This document shows, in pieces, positions 27,148 through 35,003 of a stretch of 64,000 nt of DNA (the first letter of the stretch is position 1; each line of letters starts with the position of its first letter). The translations under genes and the position numbers were made by a program. The DNA comes from Gammaproteobacteria bacterium. GTDB lineage: Bacteria > Pseudomonadota > Gammaproteobacteria > Arenicellales > Poriferihabitantaceae. The stretch spans positions 1-64,000 of the forward strand of contig JAUILZ010000007.1 in NCBI GenBank assembly GCA_030432755.1, written 5' to 3'. Below the pieces are notes generated by a model. The model worked only from the letters and a program-made list of their open reading frames with translations, was not told where the DNA came from and searched no databases.

Positions 27148-27173
27148 ATTGAATTCAGCGCCGTTGGCCGCAT
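27148..27173 (+). promoter_or_regulatory. Possible sigma32 promoter of hslVU
   Basis: ATTGAA (27148-27153) and CCGCAT followed by T (27168-27174) are separated by 14 bases; each hexamer matches the heat-shock CTTGAA / CCCCAT pattern in 5 of 6 positions. hslVU is RpoH-controlled in E. coli and rpoH itself is at 30039. The match is suggestive only. Confidence 0.35.
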
Positions 27174-27214
27174 TGCTCTACCTCCTCGCCCTTCATTCCA
27201 TCCGGTAGCACATA

Positions 27215-27754
27215 ATGCAGCAATTCAGAGGCACCACCATCCTGTCGGTCCGCCGCGGCAATCAGGTCGTGGTGGGTGGCGACGGCCAGGTTTCCATGGG
27301 CGACACGGTGATGAAGGGCAATGCGCGCAAGGTGCGCCGGCTCTATCGTGACCAGGTGCTGGCGGGATTTGCCGGCGGCACCGCCGACGCTTTCACCCTG
27401 TTCGAACGCTTCGAGGGCAAGCTCGAGAAGCACCAGGGGCAACTGGTGCGCGCGGCGGTGGAGATGGCCAAGGACTGGCGCACCGATCGGATGTTGCGTC
27501 GGCTCGAGGCGCTCCTGGTGGTGGCGGACCGCGAATCCTCTCTGGTGCTCACGGGCAACGGCGACGTGATCGAGCCCGAGCAGGGCATCATGGCTATCGG
27601 CTCCGGCGGCAACTACGCCAAGGCGGCGGCCATGGCGTTGCTCGCCAACACCGAGCTCGGCGCGCGCGAGATCGTCGAGCAGGGACTCGCCATCGCCGGA
27701 GAGATCTGCGTCTACACCAACACTAACCTGACCATCGAAGAACTGGAATACTAA
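27215..27754 (+). CDS. hslV: ATP-dependent protease peptidase subunit HslV
   Basis: A 179-residue threonine peptidase forming the double hexamer of HslUV. The nucleophile is the first Thr of GTTILSVRR (T7), exposed after removal of the short propeptide [19 protein letters not shown] and [14 protein letters not shown] are conserved. The ATPase gene hslU follows after seven bases. Degrades misfolded and regulatory proteins, especially under heat stress. Confidence 0.97.
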   Translation: MQQFRGTTILSVRRGNQVVVGGDGQVSMGDTVMKGNARKVRRLYRDQVLAGFAGGTADAFTLFERFEGKLEKHQGQLVRAAVEMAKDWRTDRMLRRLEALLVVADRESSLVLTGNGDVIEPEQGIMAIGSGGNYAKAAAMALLANTELGAREIVEQGLAIAGEICVYTNTNLTIEELEY

Positions 27755-27761
27755 GCCGCCC

Positions 27762-29087
27762 ATGAGCAACATGACGCCCCGGGAGATCGTCGAGGAACTC
27801 GACAGCCACATCATTGGGCAGAAGGATGCCAAGCGCGCGGTGGCCATCGCCCTCAGGAATCGCTGGCGCCGACTCCAGGTAGACGCCGACCTTCGCGCCG
27901 AGATCACGCCGAAGAATATCCTCATGATCGGCCCCACCGGGGTCGGCAAGACCGAGATCGCGCGTCGCCTGGCGCGTCTCGCGAAGGCGCCCTTCATCAA
28001 GGTGGAAGCCACCAAGTTCACCGAGGTGGGCTACGTCGGCCGCGAGGTGGATTCCATCATCCGCGACCTGGTCGACATGGCGGTGAAGATGACCCGGGAA
28101 GAGGAAATGGAGAAAGCCCGTCCGCGGGCCGAGGACGCCGCCGAGGAACAGGTGCTGGATCTCCTGCTGCCTCCCGCGCGCGGTGATGATACCGGCCGTG
28201 GCGATGGCGCGGCGCGGCAACGTTTCCGCAAGATGTTGCGCGAGGGCGACCTCGACGACAAGGAAGTGGAGATCGAGGTCAGCGCCGGCATCACCGGGGT
28301 GGAAATCGTCGCCCCGCCCGGGATGGAGGAGATGACCAGCCAGCTCCAGGGCATGTTCCAGAACCTCGGCGGGCAGAAAAAGAAAACCCGCAAGGTGCGG
28401 GTGCGCGACGCACTCAGGCTGCTCACGGACGAAGAGGCGGCGAAGCTGATCAACGACGAGGAGATCAAGCTCAGCGCCGTCGAGCGGGTGGAGCAGAACG
28501 GCATCGTCTTCATCGACGAGATCGACAAGATCGTAAGCCGCGGCAACGGCCAGTCCGGTGGCGCGGATGTCTCGCGCGAAGGCGTGCAGCGCGACCTTCT
28601 GCCCCTGGTGGAGGGCGCCACCGTGTCCACCAAGTACGGCATGGTGAAATCCGATCACATCCTGTTCATCGCCTCCGGCGCGTTCCAGTTGTCGAAGCCG
28701 TCGGACCTGATCCCGGAACTGCAGGGACGTCTGCCCATCCGGGTGGAACTGCGCGCACTGACGAGCGACGACTTCGTCCGCATCCTCACCGAGCCGGACG
28801 CCTCGCTGACCGAGCAGTACCAGGCGCTGATCGCCACCGAGGGCGTGACCCTGGAGTTCACCGAAGACGGTGTGCGCCGCATCGCGGAGGTCGCCTGGCA
28901 GGTCAACGAGGGCACCGAGAACATCGGCGCGCGCCGGCTGCATACCGTGATGGAACGGCTGCTGGAAACCGTGTCCTACGAGGCCGCAGACATGGGCGGT
29001 GGCGCGGTCACGGTGGACGTCGACTACGTCGACCGCCACCTGAAGGACCTGGCCGACGACCAGGATCTCTCCCGCTACATTCTATAG
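27762..29087 (+). CDS. hslU: ATP-dependent protease ATPase subunit HslU
   Basis: A 441-residue AAA+ unfoldase (E. coli 443). Walker A GPTGVGKT (57-64), Walker [12 protein letters not shown], a pore GYVGREVD (near 90), the intermediate domain (about 110-230), sensor GRLPIRVEL, and the C-terminal YIL tail that docks into HslV are all present. Feeds unfolded substrates to HslV. Same operon as hslV. Confidence 0.97.
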   Translation: MSNMTPREIVEELDSHIIGQKDAKRAVAIALRNRWRRLQVDADLRAEITPKNILMIGPTGVGKTEIARRLARLAKAPFIKVEATKFTEVGYVGREVDSIIRDLVDMAVKMTREEEMEKARPRAEDAAEEQVLDLLLPPARGDDTGRGDGAARQRFRKMLREGDLDDKEVEIEVSAGITGVEIVAPPGMEEMTSQLQGMFQNLGGQKKKTRKVRVRDALRLLTDEEAAKLINDEEIKLSAVERVEQNGIVFIDEIDKIVSRGNGQSGGADVSREGVQRDLLPLVEGATVSTKYGMVKSDHILFIASGAFQLSKPSDLIPELQGRLPIRVELRALTSDDFVRILTEPDASLTEQYQALIATEGVTLEFTEDGVRRIAEVAWQVNEGTENIGARRLHTVMERLLETVSYEAADMGGGAVTVDVDYVDRHLKDLADDQDLSRYIL

Positions 29088-29108
29088 AGTTCCGCTATAT
29101 ACGGGCTG

Positions 29109-29858
29109 ATGTGGGTTCCCGTCGCGTTGCTCCGGTTGCTGCTGATGCTGCCGGTGCTGTTGACGGGCGCGCTGATCTGCCTGTTTATCGCTCATCTCTC
29201 GCGCGGGCTCCAGGATCGTATCGTCTCCACCTGGCATCGGGTGATGCTCTGGTGCATGGGTATCCGCGCGCGCTACCGGGGCCCGGCGGTAACAGGGCCT
29301 GTGCTGATGGTTGCCAACCACGTGTCCTGGGCGGACATCCTCGTGCTCGGTGCGCGCTGGCCGTTCGCCTTCCTCGCCATGGCCGAGGTGCGCCGCTGGC
29401 CGTTGGTGGGCTGGCTCGCTGGGCGTGTCGGCACCCTTTTCATTCGCCGCGGCGAGGGTGCGTCGGACGCGCTTCGGCAGGTAGCGGCCGTGCTGCGGGA
29501 AGGGCGCTCGGCGATCTTGTTCCCCGAAGGACGGACCACCGACGGAACCCGGGTGGCGCGTTTTCACCCGCGGCTGTTGCAGGCGGCGGTGGAGACCGGG
29601 GCCCCGGTGCAGCCGGTAGCCCTCGGCTACCAGGACCGGGGCAGTGAAAATGGAGCGCCAAGCCGTGTGACCTACGCGGACGAGGCCGGCTTCCTCGAGG
29701 GGCTGTGGCGAGTGATCTCGGGTCCGCTGATCGACGTCGACGTGCGTGTCTACCCGGTAGTCGGGCCGGCGGACGATCGCCAGCTACTCTCCCGCGAGGC
29801 GCACACGGCGATTTCCTCCCATCCCCGATTCACCGCGCGTTCACAATGCCCCGACTAA
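29109..29858 (+). CDS. 1-acylglycerol-3-phosphate acyltransferase family
   Basis: A 249-residue PlsC-like membrane-bound acyltransferase. An N-terminal hydrophobic segment (about 3-29) precedes the HX4D block NHVSWAD (H71, D76) and the FPEGRTTDG substrate motif. It probably acylates lysophosphatidic acid, or another lyso-lipid such as ornithine lipid precursors (OlsA-like). It starts 21 bases after hslU and so may be co-transcribed, with no obvious functional link. Confidence 0.85.
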   Translation: MWVPVALLRLLLMLPVLLTGALICLFIAHLSRGLQDRIVSTWHRVMLWCMGIRARYRGPAVTGPVLMVANHVSWADILVLGARWPFAFLAMAEVRRWPLVGWLAGRVGTLFIRRGEGASDALRQVAAVLREGRSAILFPEGRTTDGTRVARFHPRLLQAAVETGAPVQPVALGYQDRGSENGAPSRVTYADEAGFLEGLWRVISGPLIDVDVRVYPVVGPADDRQLLSREAHTAISSHPRFTARSQCPD

Positions 29859-29982
29859 AATACGAGAGCATTGTAAAAGCCGGGAAAAATCTGCGAATTT
29901 CGTCGAAATGAACTAAAGTTCGCGCAAAAATCCTGAAATACGCCTGGAAAGTTTTCCCGGACCCGGGGAACTTCCGCGACTA

Positions 29983-30009
29983 TTAGCACTCTAAATATCT
30001 GAGTGCTAA
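29983..30009. promoter_or_regulatory. CIRCE operator (HrcA binding site)
   Basis: The sequence is TTAGCACTC (29983-29991), nine bases, GAGTGCTAA (30001-30009), an exact match to the textbook CIRCE inverted repeat bound by the HrcA repressor. It lies 29 bases upstream of the rpoH start codon within an AT-rich stretch, so HrcA should repress rpoH. hrcA is not in the window. Confidence 0.93.
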
Positions 30010-30012
30010 AAT
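29983..30012 (+). promoter_or_regulatory. Candidate rpoH promoter inside CIRCE
   Basis: TTAGCA (29983-29988, 4/6 to the -35) and TAAAAT (30007-30012, 5/6 to the -10), 18 bases apart, are nearly superposed on the CIRCE arms. HrcA binding would therefore block polymerase directly. A transcript would begin near 30019, leaving about 20 nt before ATG 30039. Confidence 0.45.
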
Positions 30013-30038
30013 AGGTCCCTGAATTGAGGAGTACAACG

Positions 30039-30899
30039 ATGACGAACAGCCTGCCCATTCCGGTATCCGTACCGGCCGGTGACAACCTGACCAGCTATAT
30101 CGCAGCGGTGAACGCGGCGCCGATCCTGACCGCGGAACGCGAGCGGGAGCTGGCCATTCGCTATCACGACGAGGGCGACCTGGAAGCTGCCAGGGAACTG
30201 GTGCTGTCCCACCTGCGACACGTGGTCAAGGTGGCGCGCGGTTTCATGGGTTATGGCCTGCCACTGACCGACCTGATCCAGGAAGGCAGTATCGGGTTGA
30301 TGAAGGCGGTCAAGCGTTTCGACGCCCGCCGCGATATCCGGCTGGTCTCGTTCGCGGTGCACTGGATCCGGGCGGAGATCTATGACTACGTGCTGCGCAA
30401 CTGGCGCATGGTCAAGGTCGCCACCACCAAGTCACAGCGCAAGCTGTTCTTCAACCTGCGCAAGTCCCGCGCCCGCCTGGGCTGGATGCGTGATGCCGAG
30501 GTGGAGAAGCTCGCCGAGAACCTCAATGTTGAGGTGGATACGGTGCGCGAAATGGAGTCCCGCCTGAGCGGCGGCGACATTTCCTTCGACGCCACCCTCG
30601 AGCAGGACGAGGACGACCTCTCGTACCAGGCGCCGGCCGAGCACCTCGGCGACACTCGCTACGACCCCGCCAGGGTGGTCAGCGACTCGGAGTTGTCCGA
30701 CCTGCGCGAGCAGCAGTTGTCCGACGCCCTCAAGGAGCTCGATGATCGCAGCAAGGACATCGTCCTGCGCCGCTGGCTGAGCGATGACAAGCCGACGCTG
30801 CATGAACTGGCCGACGAGTACGGCGTCTCAGCCGAGCGTATCCGCCAGATCGAGAAGCGCGCCATGGAAAAGATGCGGGTGTCGATCGAGGCCGCCTGA
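30039..30899 (+). CDS. rpoH: Heat-shock sigma factor RpoH (sigma32)
   Basis: A 286-residue sigma70-family factor. Region 2 contains DLIQEGSIGLMKAVKRFD and the -10 recognition part; the RpoH box QRKLFFNLRK, unique to sigma32, follows; region 4 ends ERIRQIEKRAMEKMR. It directs transcription of chaperone and protease genes such as hslVU. ATG 30039 follows GAGGAG by nine bases. It is preceded by a CIRCE operator and followed by a strong terminator, so it is a single-gene unit. No obvious 5' RNA thermometer was identified; the leader would be very short. Confidence 0.97.
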   Translation: MTNSLPIPVSVPAGDNLTSYIAAVNAAPILTAERERELAIRYHDEGDLEAARELVLSHLRHVVKVARGFMGYGLPLTDLIQEGSIGLMKAVKRFDARRDIRLVSFAVHWIRAEIYDYVLRNWRMVKVATTKSQRKLFFNLRKSRARLGWMRDAEVEKLAENLNVEVDTVREMESRLSGGDISFDATLEQDEDDLSYQAPAEHLGDTRYDPARVVSDSELSDLREQQLSDALKELDDRSKDIVLRRWLSDDKPTLHELADEYGVSAERIRQIEKRAMEKMRVSIEAA

Positions 30900-30930
30900 T
30901 CGCGCGACAATTTCGCAATTAATACCGGAA

Positions 30931-30956
30931 AAGGCCCCGTACAGGGGCCTTTTTTA
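30931..30956 (+). terminator. Rho-independent terminator of rpoH
   Basis: AAGGCCCC (30931-30938), loop GTACA, GGGGCCTT (30944-30951), then a run of T to 30955. It is a perfect eight-base stem 32 bases after the rpoH stop and lies between rpoH and the convergent metallo-hydrolase gene. Confidence 0.93.
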
Positions 30957-30979
30957 TTGGGAGCGTGAAGTCGCCCCTT

Positions 30980-31864
30980 TCAAAGCCTGTTGATCGGCAC
31001 CGTGAGCGCTTCGTGCCCGTCCTCGTCACGCGGAATCTGCCCAGCGCGCATGTTGACCTGCACCGAGGGAATAATGAGCCGCGGCATCCCCAGCCCTGCA
31101 TCGCGCTCGCTACGCATCGCGATGAATGCCTCGCGCGTGGCGCCGCCGCCGACATGGATGTTGTGATCTTTCTGCGCGCCCACCGTGGTTTCGTATTGCA
31201 GTTCCCTGCCGCCCGGTCCGTAGTCGTGGCAGATGAATATCCGGGTTTCGTCTGGCAGGGCGAGAATCTTCTGGATCGAATCGTAAAGCGTGCCGGCGTC
31301 GCCACCCGGGAAGTCGGCGCGCGCCGTGCCCCCGTCGGGCATGAACAGGGTGTCGCCAACGAATGCGGCGTCGCCGATGACATGGGTCATGCAGGCCGGT
31401 GTATGGCCAGGAGTCCAGAGGGTATGTCCCACCAGGTTTCCTATCCTGTATTCCTCGCCGTCCGCGAACAGGTGATCGAATTGTGATCCATCCGTGGCGA
31501 AGTCTGGCCCCGCGCTGAACACCCCGCAAAAGGTACGCTGCACAGTGCCGATGTTGTCGCCGATACCAATGCGCCCGCCGAGGATGCGTCGCAGGTAGGG
31601 TGAGGCGGAGAGATGATCGGCATGCACATGGGTTTCGATAAGCCAGTCCACGGCAAGATCCCGGGAGCGAACGAATTCGGCGATGCGATCGGCGCCCTCG
31701 GTGGAGGTGCGGCCTGCGGCGTAGTCGAAGTCGAGCACCGGGTCCACAATCGCGCATCGACCACTATCGGGATCGGTCACCACGTAGCTGAAGGTGCTGG
31801 AATCCGCGTCGAGAAACGCGTCCACTTCCGGGCGCGGGGGTTCGGCGGTAGTATCGCTGGGCAT
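30980..31864 (-). CDS. MBL-fold hydrolase, ETHE1/Blh-like (persulfide dioxygenase-like)
   Basis: A 294-residue metallo-beta-lactamase-fold protein. The metal motif is THVHADH (78-84), with TPGHTPACMTH and a later FVGDTLF completing the site. This set, with PSVQVNMRAG near the C-terminus, resembles Blh/ETHE1 proteins, which oxidise glutathione persulfide in sulfide detoxification, rather than glyoxalase II. ATG 31864 is preferred to 31966 because the family begins shortly before FLDADSSTFSYVV. Single gene, convergent with rpoH and divergent from the oxidoreductase group. Confidence 0.85.
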   Translation of the reverse strand: MPSDTTAEPPRPEVDAFLDADSSTFSYVVTDPDSGRCAIVDPVLDFDYAAGRTSTEGADRIAEFVRSRDLAVDWLIETHVHADHLSASPYLRRILGGRIGIGDNIGTVQRTFCGVFSAGPDFATDGSQFDHLFADGEEYRIGNLVGHTLWTPGHTPACMTHVIGDAAFVGDTLFMPDGGTARADFPGGDAGTLYDSIQKILALPDETRIFICHDYGPGGRELQYETTVGAQKDHNIHVGGGATREAFIAMRSERDAGLGMPRLIIPSVQVNMRAGQIPRDEDGHEALTVPINRL

Positions 31865-31980
31865 GTCAGGGTCAGAGAAAAGGCAGGCGGCGGGTTGAAA
31901 ACGGGGGAAATCGCCCGGTTGAACCGGGCCATGGGGGAGGTCAGTCGACCATCCCCGGTATTTCATGCGCGGATTCCATC

Positions 31981-32508
31981 ATGAATCGTGACAGAAGGCT
32001 ATTGCTGCGCGCCTCCGCGGCAGGCGCGCTGATCGGCGCGGGTGAAGTTCGCGCCGCCAGTGACGCGGCTTCGCCGGAGCAGGCGGACAGGGAGAGCGCG
32101 CTCTACCGCAGTGTTCTCGATACCCTCGTGCCGGCGATCGGCGACAGCCCGGGCGCGCTCGCCATCGGACTTGGTGATGTCCCCCTGACCGACCCCGGGA
32201 CCGGCAATCCAGCGGACAGGCACATGGCGCGGGTGGTTTTCGCGGCGCAACGGGTGGCGGGTTCGTGGCATGGGGAACCCTTTGCCACGCTTGACCTGGA
32301 GCGGCGAGAGGCTATCCTGCTCGCCATTCTGGGTCCCTGGCCGGAAGGGCGGCAGCGTCCTGCCGAGGTCGAGGTGGCTCATCGCCGATCGCTGCAATTC
32401 GTGCGCAAGGTCGTGCTGGACCGCTTCTATACCCATCCCGAAGGGCAGGCCAGCATCGGCTATCACGCCCCCTGGCCGGGGGGATACCGCGTGCAGGACA
32501 TTGGCTGA
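31981..32508 (+). CDS. Tat-exported gluconate 2-dehydrogenase subunit 3-like protein
   Basis: A 175-residue protein with a twin-arginine signal (RDRRLLLRASAAGALIGAG, cleaved after about residue 25) and a body like gluconate 2-dehydrogenase subunit 3 (LYRSVLDTLVPA, then FYTHPEGQASIGYHAPWPGGY). Such subunits accompany a periplasmic FAD GMC oxidoreductase and usually carry it through Tat. The next gene is that flavoprotein and overlaps this stop by eight bases. The third, cytochrome c, subunit of the classical complex is not in the cluster. Confidence 0.83.
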   Translation: MNRDRRLLLRASAAGALIGAGEVRAASDAASPEQADRESALYRSVLDTLVPAIGDSPGALAIGLGDVPLTDPGTGNPADRHMARVVFAAQRVAGSWHGEPFATLDLERREAILLAILGPWPEGRQRPAEVEVAHRRSLQFVRKVVLDRFYTHPEGQASIGYHAPWPGGYRVQDIG

Positions 32509-34144
32509 AGCGGAAGCGGACGTGGTGGTGGTGGGCGCCGGGGCGGGCGGCGCCTCGGTGGCGTACCGGCTTTCCAAGGGCGGCGCGCGGGTACTGTTGC
32601 TGGAGCGCGGCGACTGGTTCGATCCCGCGGATTCCCCGGCCAGGCACGCGGACTGGGAGCGGCGCCCCAGTCCGCTGAGGCTGCCCTACGGTAGTTCCGA
32701 CCCCACCATCGTGCCGACGCGCGGCGCGGCCATCGACAAGCGCCATGCCGCTGCCGGCGGGCACGGCGACGCCACCAGCCACTGGCAATATCGCAATCCC
32801 TTTTACTATTCCCGCGCCTTCGGCGTCGGCGGTTCCACGTTGCACTATGAAGGTGAAGCGCATCGCTTTGCCCCCCATGCCTTTACCCCGGGGAGCCTCT
32901 ACGGCGCCGGCGTGGACTGGCCGTTGGACTACACCACGTTGGCTCCCTGGTATGCGCTCGCCGAGCAACTGCTCGGGGTCTCGGGTGAACCCGGCAATCC
33001 GTTCAAGGCGCCGCGGGAGAATTATCCACTGCCCGCGCATCCACTCAGCCGCCGGGCACGCTGGCTGCGTGCGGGAAGTGAGCGCCTGGGCTGGTCCTGC
33101 CTGCCGAACCCGCTGGCGCTGCCCTCGCGCAGTATTGACGGACGTTCCCCTTGCATGCACAGCGGGCATTGCGTGCGTGGTTGCCCGTTCGGCGCCAAGT
33201 CCAGTGTTGACCGGGCGTTGCTGGCTCCGGCGCTGCGTGACGGGCGGCTCGAGATTCGCCCACGCATGCGGGCGATACGCCTGGAGACGCGAGGTGACCG
33301 GATCACCCGGGTCATCTGCCGCCAGGACGGCAAGACGTTCGCCATTCCCGCGCCTGTCACCGTGCTCGCGGGCGGAGCGGTGGAGACGCCGCGGCTACTG
33401 CTAGCCAGCGAGGACGGTGCCCATCCGAATGGAATCGGCAATACACACGACCAGCTTGGACGCAATTTCCTCGAAACGGTATTTCTCTCCCTGCCCATCG
33501 AAGCGGAACAACCGATCGAATCGTGGAAGGGTCCGCCGCTGGATGTCCGCATCTGGGACTTCAACCGACCCGATCCCGCGGACGGCATCCACGGTTTCAC
33601 CCTCAGCGCGAGCGGCGCGACGTCGCGCTACCAGGGTCCGGCAACGGTTGCCAACCGTATTAGCGGTATCGGCCGCGCCCATCGGCTCGCGATGCGCGAA
33701 CGCTTCGGACGCGGGCTATCGCTGGTGGCAGTGACCGATCATCAGCCCCACCCGGACAACCGGCTGACCCTCTCGAGCCGATTGGACGAGGACGGGGTGC
33801 CGAAAGTGATCGTCCGCAGTGACTACGGCGAGCGCGACCTCGCCACCCTGTCTGCCATGGAAGTGCGCCTGCGCGAGCTCGCCGATGCCTGCGGCGCGAG
33901 GGTGACGGCGGCGCCCTTTTCCAGCTACTTCCAGCCCAGCGCAACCCACGTGGGCGGCACCTGCCGAATGGGAATCGACCCCGGGCAATCGGTAACGGAC
34001 AACCGGGGCCGGGTCCATGGCATGGAGAACCTGTACATCGCCGACGGTTCCGTCCTGCCGGGCCAGGGAATGGGGGACTCGCCCTCGCTCACCATCCAGG
34101 CGCTTGGCCTGCGCACCGCGGACGCCATTCTGGGACGGTATTAA
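32501..34144 (+). CDS. GMC-family FAD oxidoreductase
   Basis: A 547-residue FAD-dependent alcohol/sugar dehydrogenase. FAD site VVGAGAGGASVAYRL lies near the N-terminus; CMHSGHCVRGCPFGAKSS carries the cysteine cluster of the gluconate-dehydrogenase-type subfamily; the catalytic base is in THVGGTCRMG and the final FAD motif GDSPSLTIQALGLRTAD is intact. No secretion signal is present, in keeping with hitch-hiking on the upstream Tat protein. No ATG precedes the FAD motif; TTG 32501, in TTGGCTGA overlap with the previous stop, is the best start. Substrate unknown. Confidence 0.88.
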   Translation: MAEAEADVVVVGAGAGGASVAYRLSKGGARVLLLERGDWFDPADSPARHADWERRPSPLRLPYGSSDPTIVPTRGAAIDKRHAAAGGHGDATSHWQYRNPFYYSRAFGVGGSTLHYEGEAHRFAPHAFTPGSLYGAGVDWPLDYTTLAPWYALAEQLLGVSGEPGNPFKAPRENYPLPAHPLSRRARWLRAGSERLGWSCLPNPLALPSRSIDGRSPCMHSGHCVRGCPFGAKSSVDRALLAPALRDGRLEIRPRMRAIRLETRGDRITRVICRQDGKTFAIPAPVTVLAGGAVETPRLLLASEDGAHPNGIGNTHDQLGRNFLETVFLSLPIEAEQPIESWKGPPLDVRIWDFNRPDPADGIHGFTLSASGATSRYQGPATVANRISGIGRAHRLAMRERFGRGLSLVAVTDHQPHPDNRLTLSSRLDEDGVPKVIVRSDYGERDLATLSAMEVRLRELADACGARVTAAPFSSYFQPSATHVGGTCRMGIDPGQSVTDNRGRVHGMENLYIADGSVLPGQGMGDSPSLTIQALGLRTADAILGRY

Positions 34145-34273
34145 TTCGTCCAGCGCGCGGTTAGAATGCCGGCGTTCGGTGGAGTCGACCGGTAAACGCA
34201 AACCGCCGGCTGTTCTTCGCGGGGCCTTGAGGTGTGAGAATGCCCGATACCAATAAACACTTTGGAGGTGAAC

Positions 34274-34921
34274 ATGTCTGACAATTCCCGTCGCAAACTC
34301 ATCAAGACCACGGCGCTGGGTGGCGTCGTTCTCGGCGCCGCGGAACTGCAGCGCGGCTGGATCAAACCCGTGGTGGAATCGGTGACCCTGCCGGCGCACG
34401 CGGCGACGACCGGGGTTTCCGCGTTGTCCGCGACCGGAGCGTCGCTCAGTTACTTCGGCAAGGCGCTCGTCGAGCATCGTTCCAATCAGCCGCTGATCGA
34501 TGCGCTGGTGACGACCGCCCACGCCGGCGATGTTCTGCCTCCAGCTTTCATCGACGATGTCTGCATCCAGGTGACCGGCGAAAACACCGTCAGTGTCAGC
34601 GCAGTGGATCTCAATAATGGCGTCATACTGAATGCCACAGGCGTCCGGGTTGGCGGCAGGCCGGTGGAAATGTCCGTCGCGCCCTGCTTTCAGGAAGAAA
34701 CGAATATCCGCAACGAAGGGATCAATCCGATGGACGTGCTCGGCATCGTTCCCGCAGCCCACGCGGGCTTGCGAATCGGCGTTTACGAGGTGGAAGTGGA
34801 TTCGCTGGGCGCCACCACTGCCCAGGGCTCGTTTTTCCACACCCACGACGAGGGAGCGATTCCGTTTTCGATTCCTGCAGGCCCCTGCCAGGTTATAGAC
34901 TGCGGCTCCATTCCGGGTTGA
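34274..34921 (+). CDS. Unknown Tat-exported protein (KPVV..LPAHA type)
   Basis: I do not recognise a family for this 215-residue protein. It has a twin-arginine start SRRKLIKTTALGGVVLGA, then WIKPVVESVTLPAHA, where A-H-A looks like a signal-peptidase site. The mature part (about residue 42 on) is short, with cysteines in DDVCIQV, APCFQEE and PCQVIDCGS, possibly two disulfides, and a HTHDEGAIPF segment. ATG 34274 follows GGAGGTG. It is downstream and co-oriented with the GMC oxidoreductase, 129 bases away, and could be a partner or an independent cell-envelope protein. Confidence 0.72.
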   Translation: MSDNSRRKLIKTTALGGVVLGAAELQRGWIKPVVESVTLPAHAATTGVSALSATGASLSYFGKALVEHRSNQPLIDALVTTAHAGDVLPPAFIDDVCIQVTGENTVSVSAVDLNNGVILNATGVRVGGRPVEMSVAPCFQEETNIRNEGINPMDVLGIVPAAHAGLRIGVYEVEVDSLGATTAQGSFFHTHDEGAIPFSIPAGPCQVIDCGSIPG

Positions 34922-34948
34922 TCCGGAACCCTGCCGCCCCGATCCTGA

Positions 34949-34997
34949 CCGGGACAGACCCGAAACCAGAGCACTAGCCCTGGTTTGATAGTCCCGG
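34949..34997. terminator. Nested hairpin between convergent genes
   Basis: CCGGGAC (34949-34955) pairs with GTCCCGG (34991-34997), and inside it AAACCAG (34963-34969) pairs with CTGGTTT (34980-34986). It lies between two converging genes. No clear T run on the plus strand, so it may be a rho-dependent or weak bidirectional terminator. Confidence 0.4.
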
Positions 34998-35003
34998 ACT
35001 ACC

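Noticed and set aside
27215..27235. HslV propeptide MQQFRG as unusual.
   Set aside because: Many proteobacterial HslV proteins have a short propeptide before the catalytic Thr; it appears ordinary.
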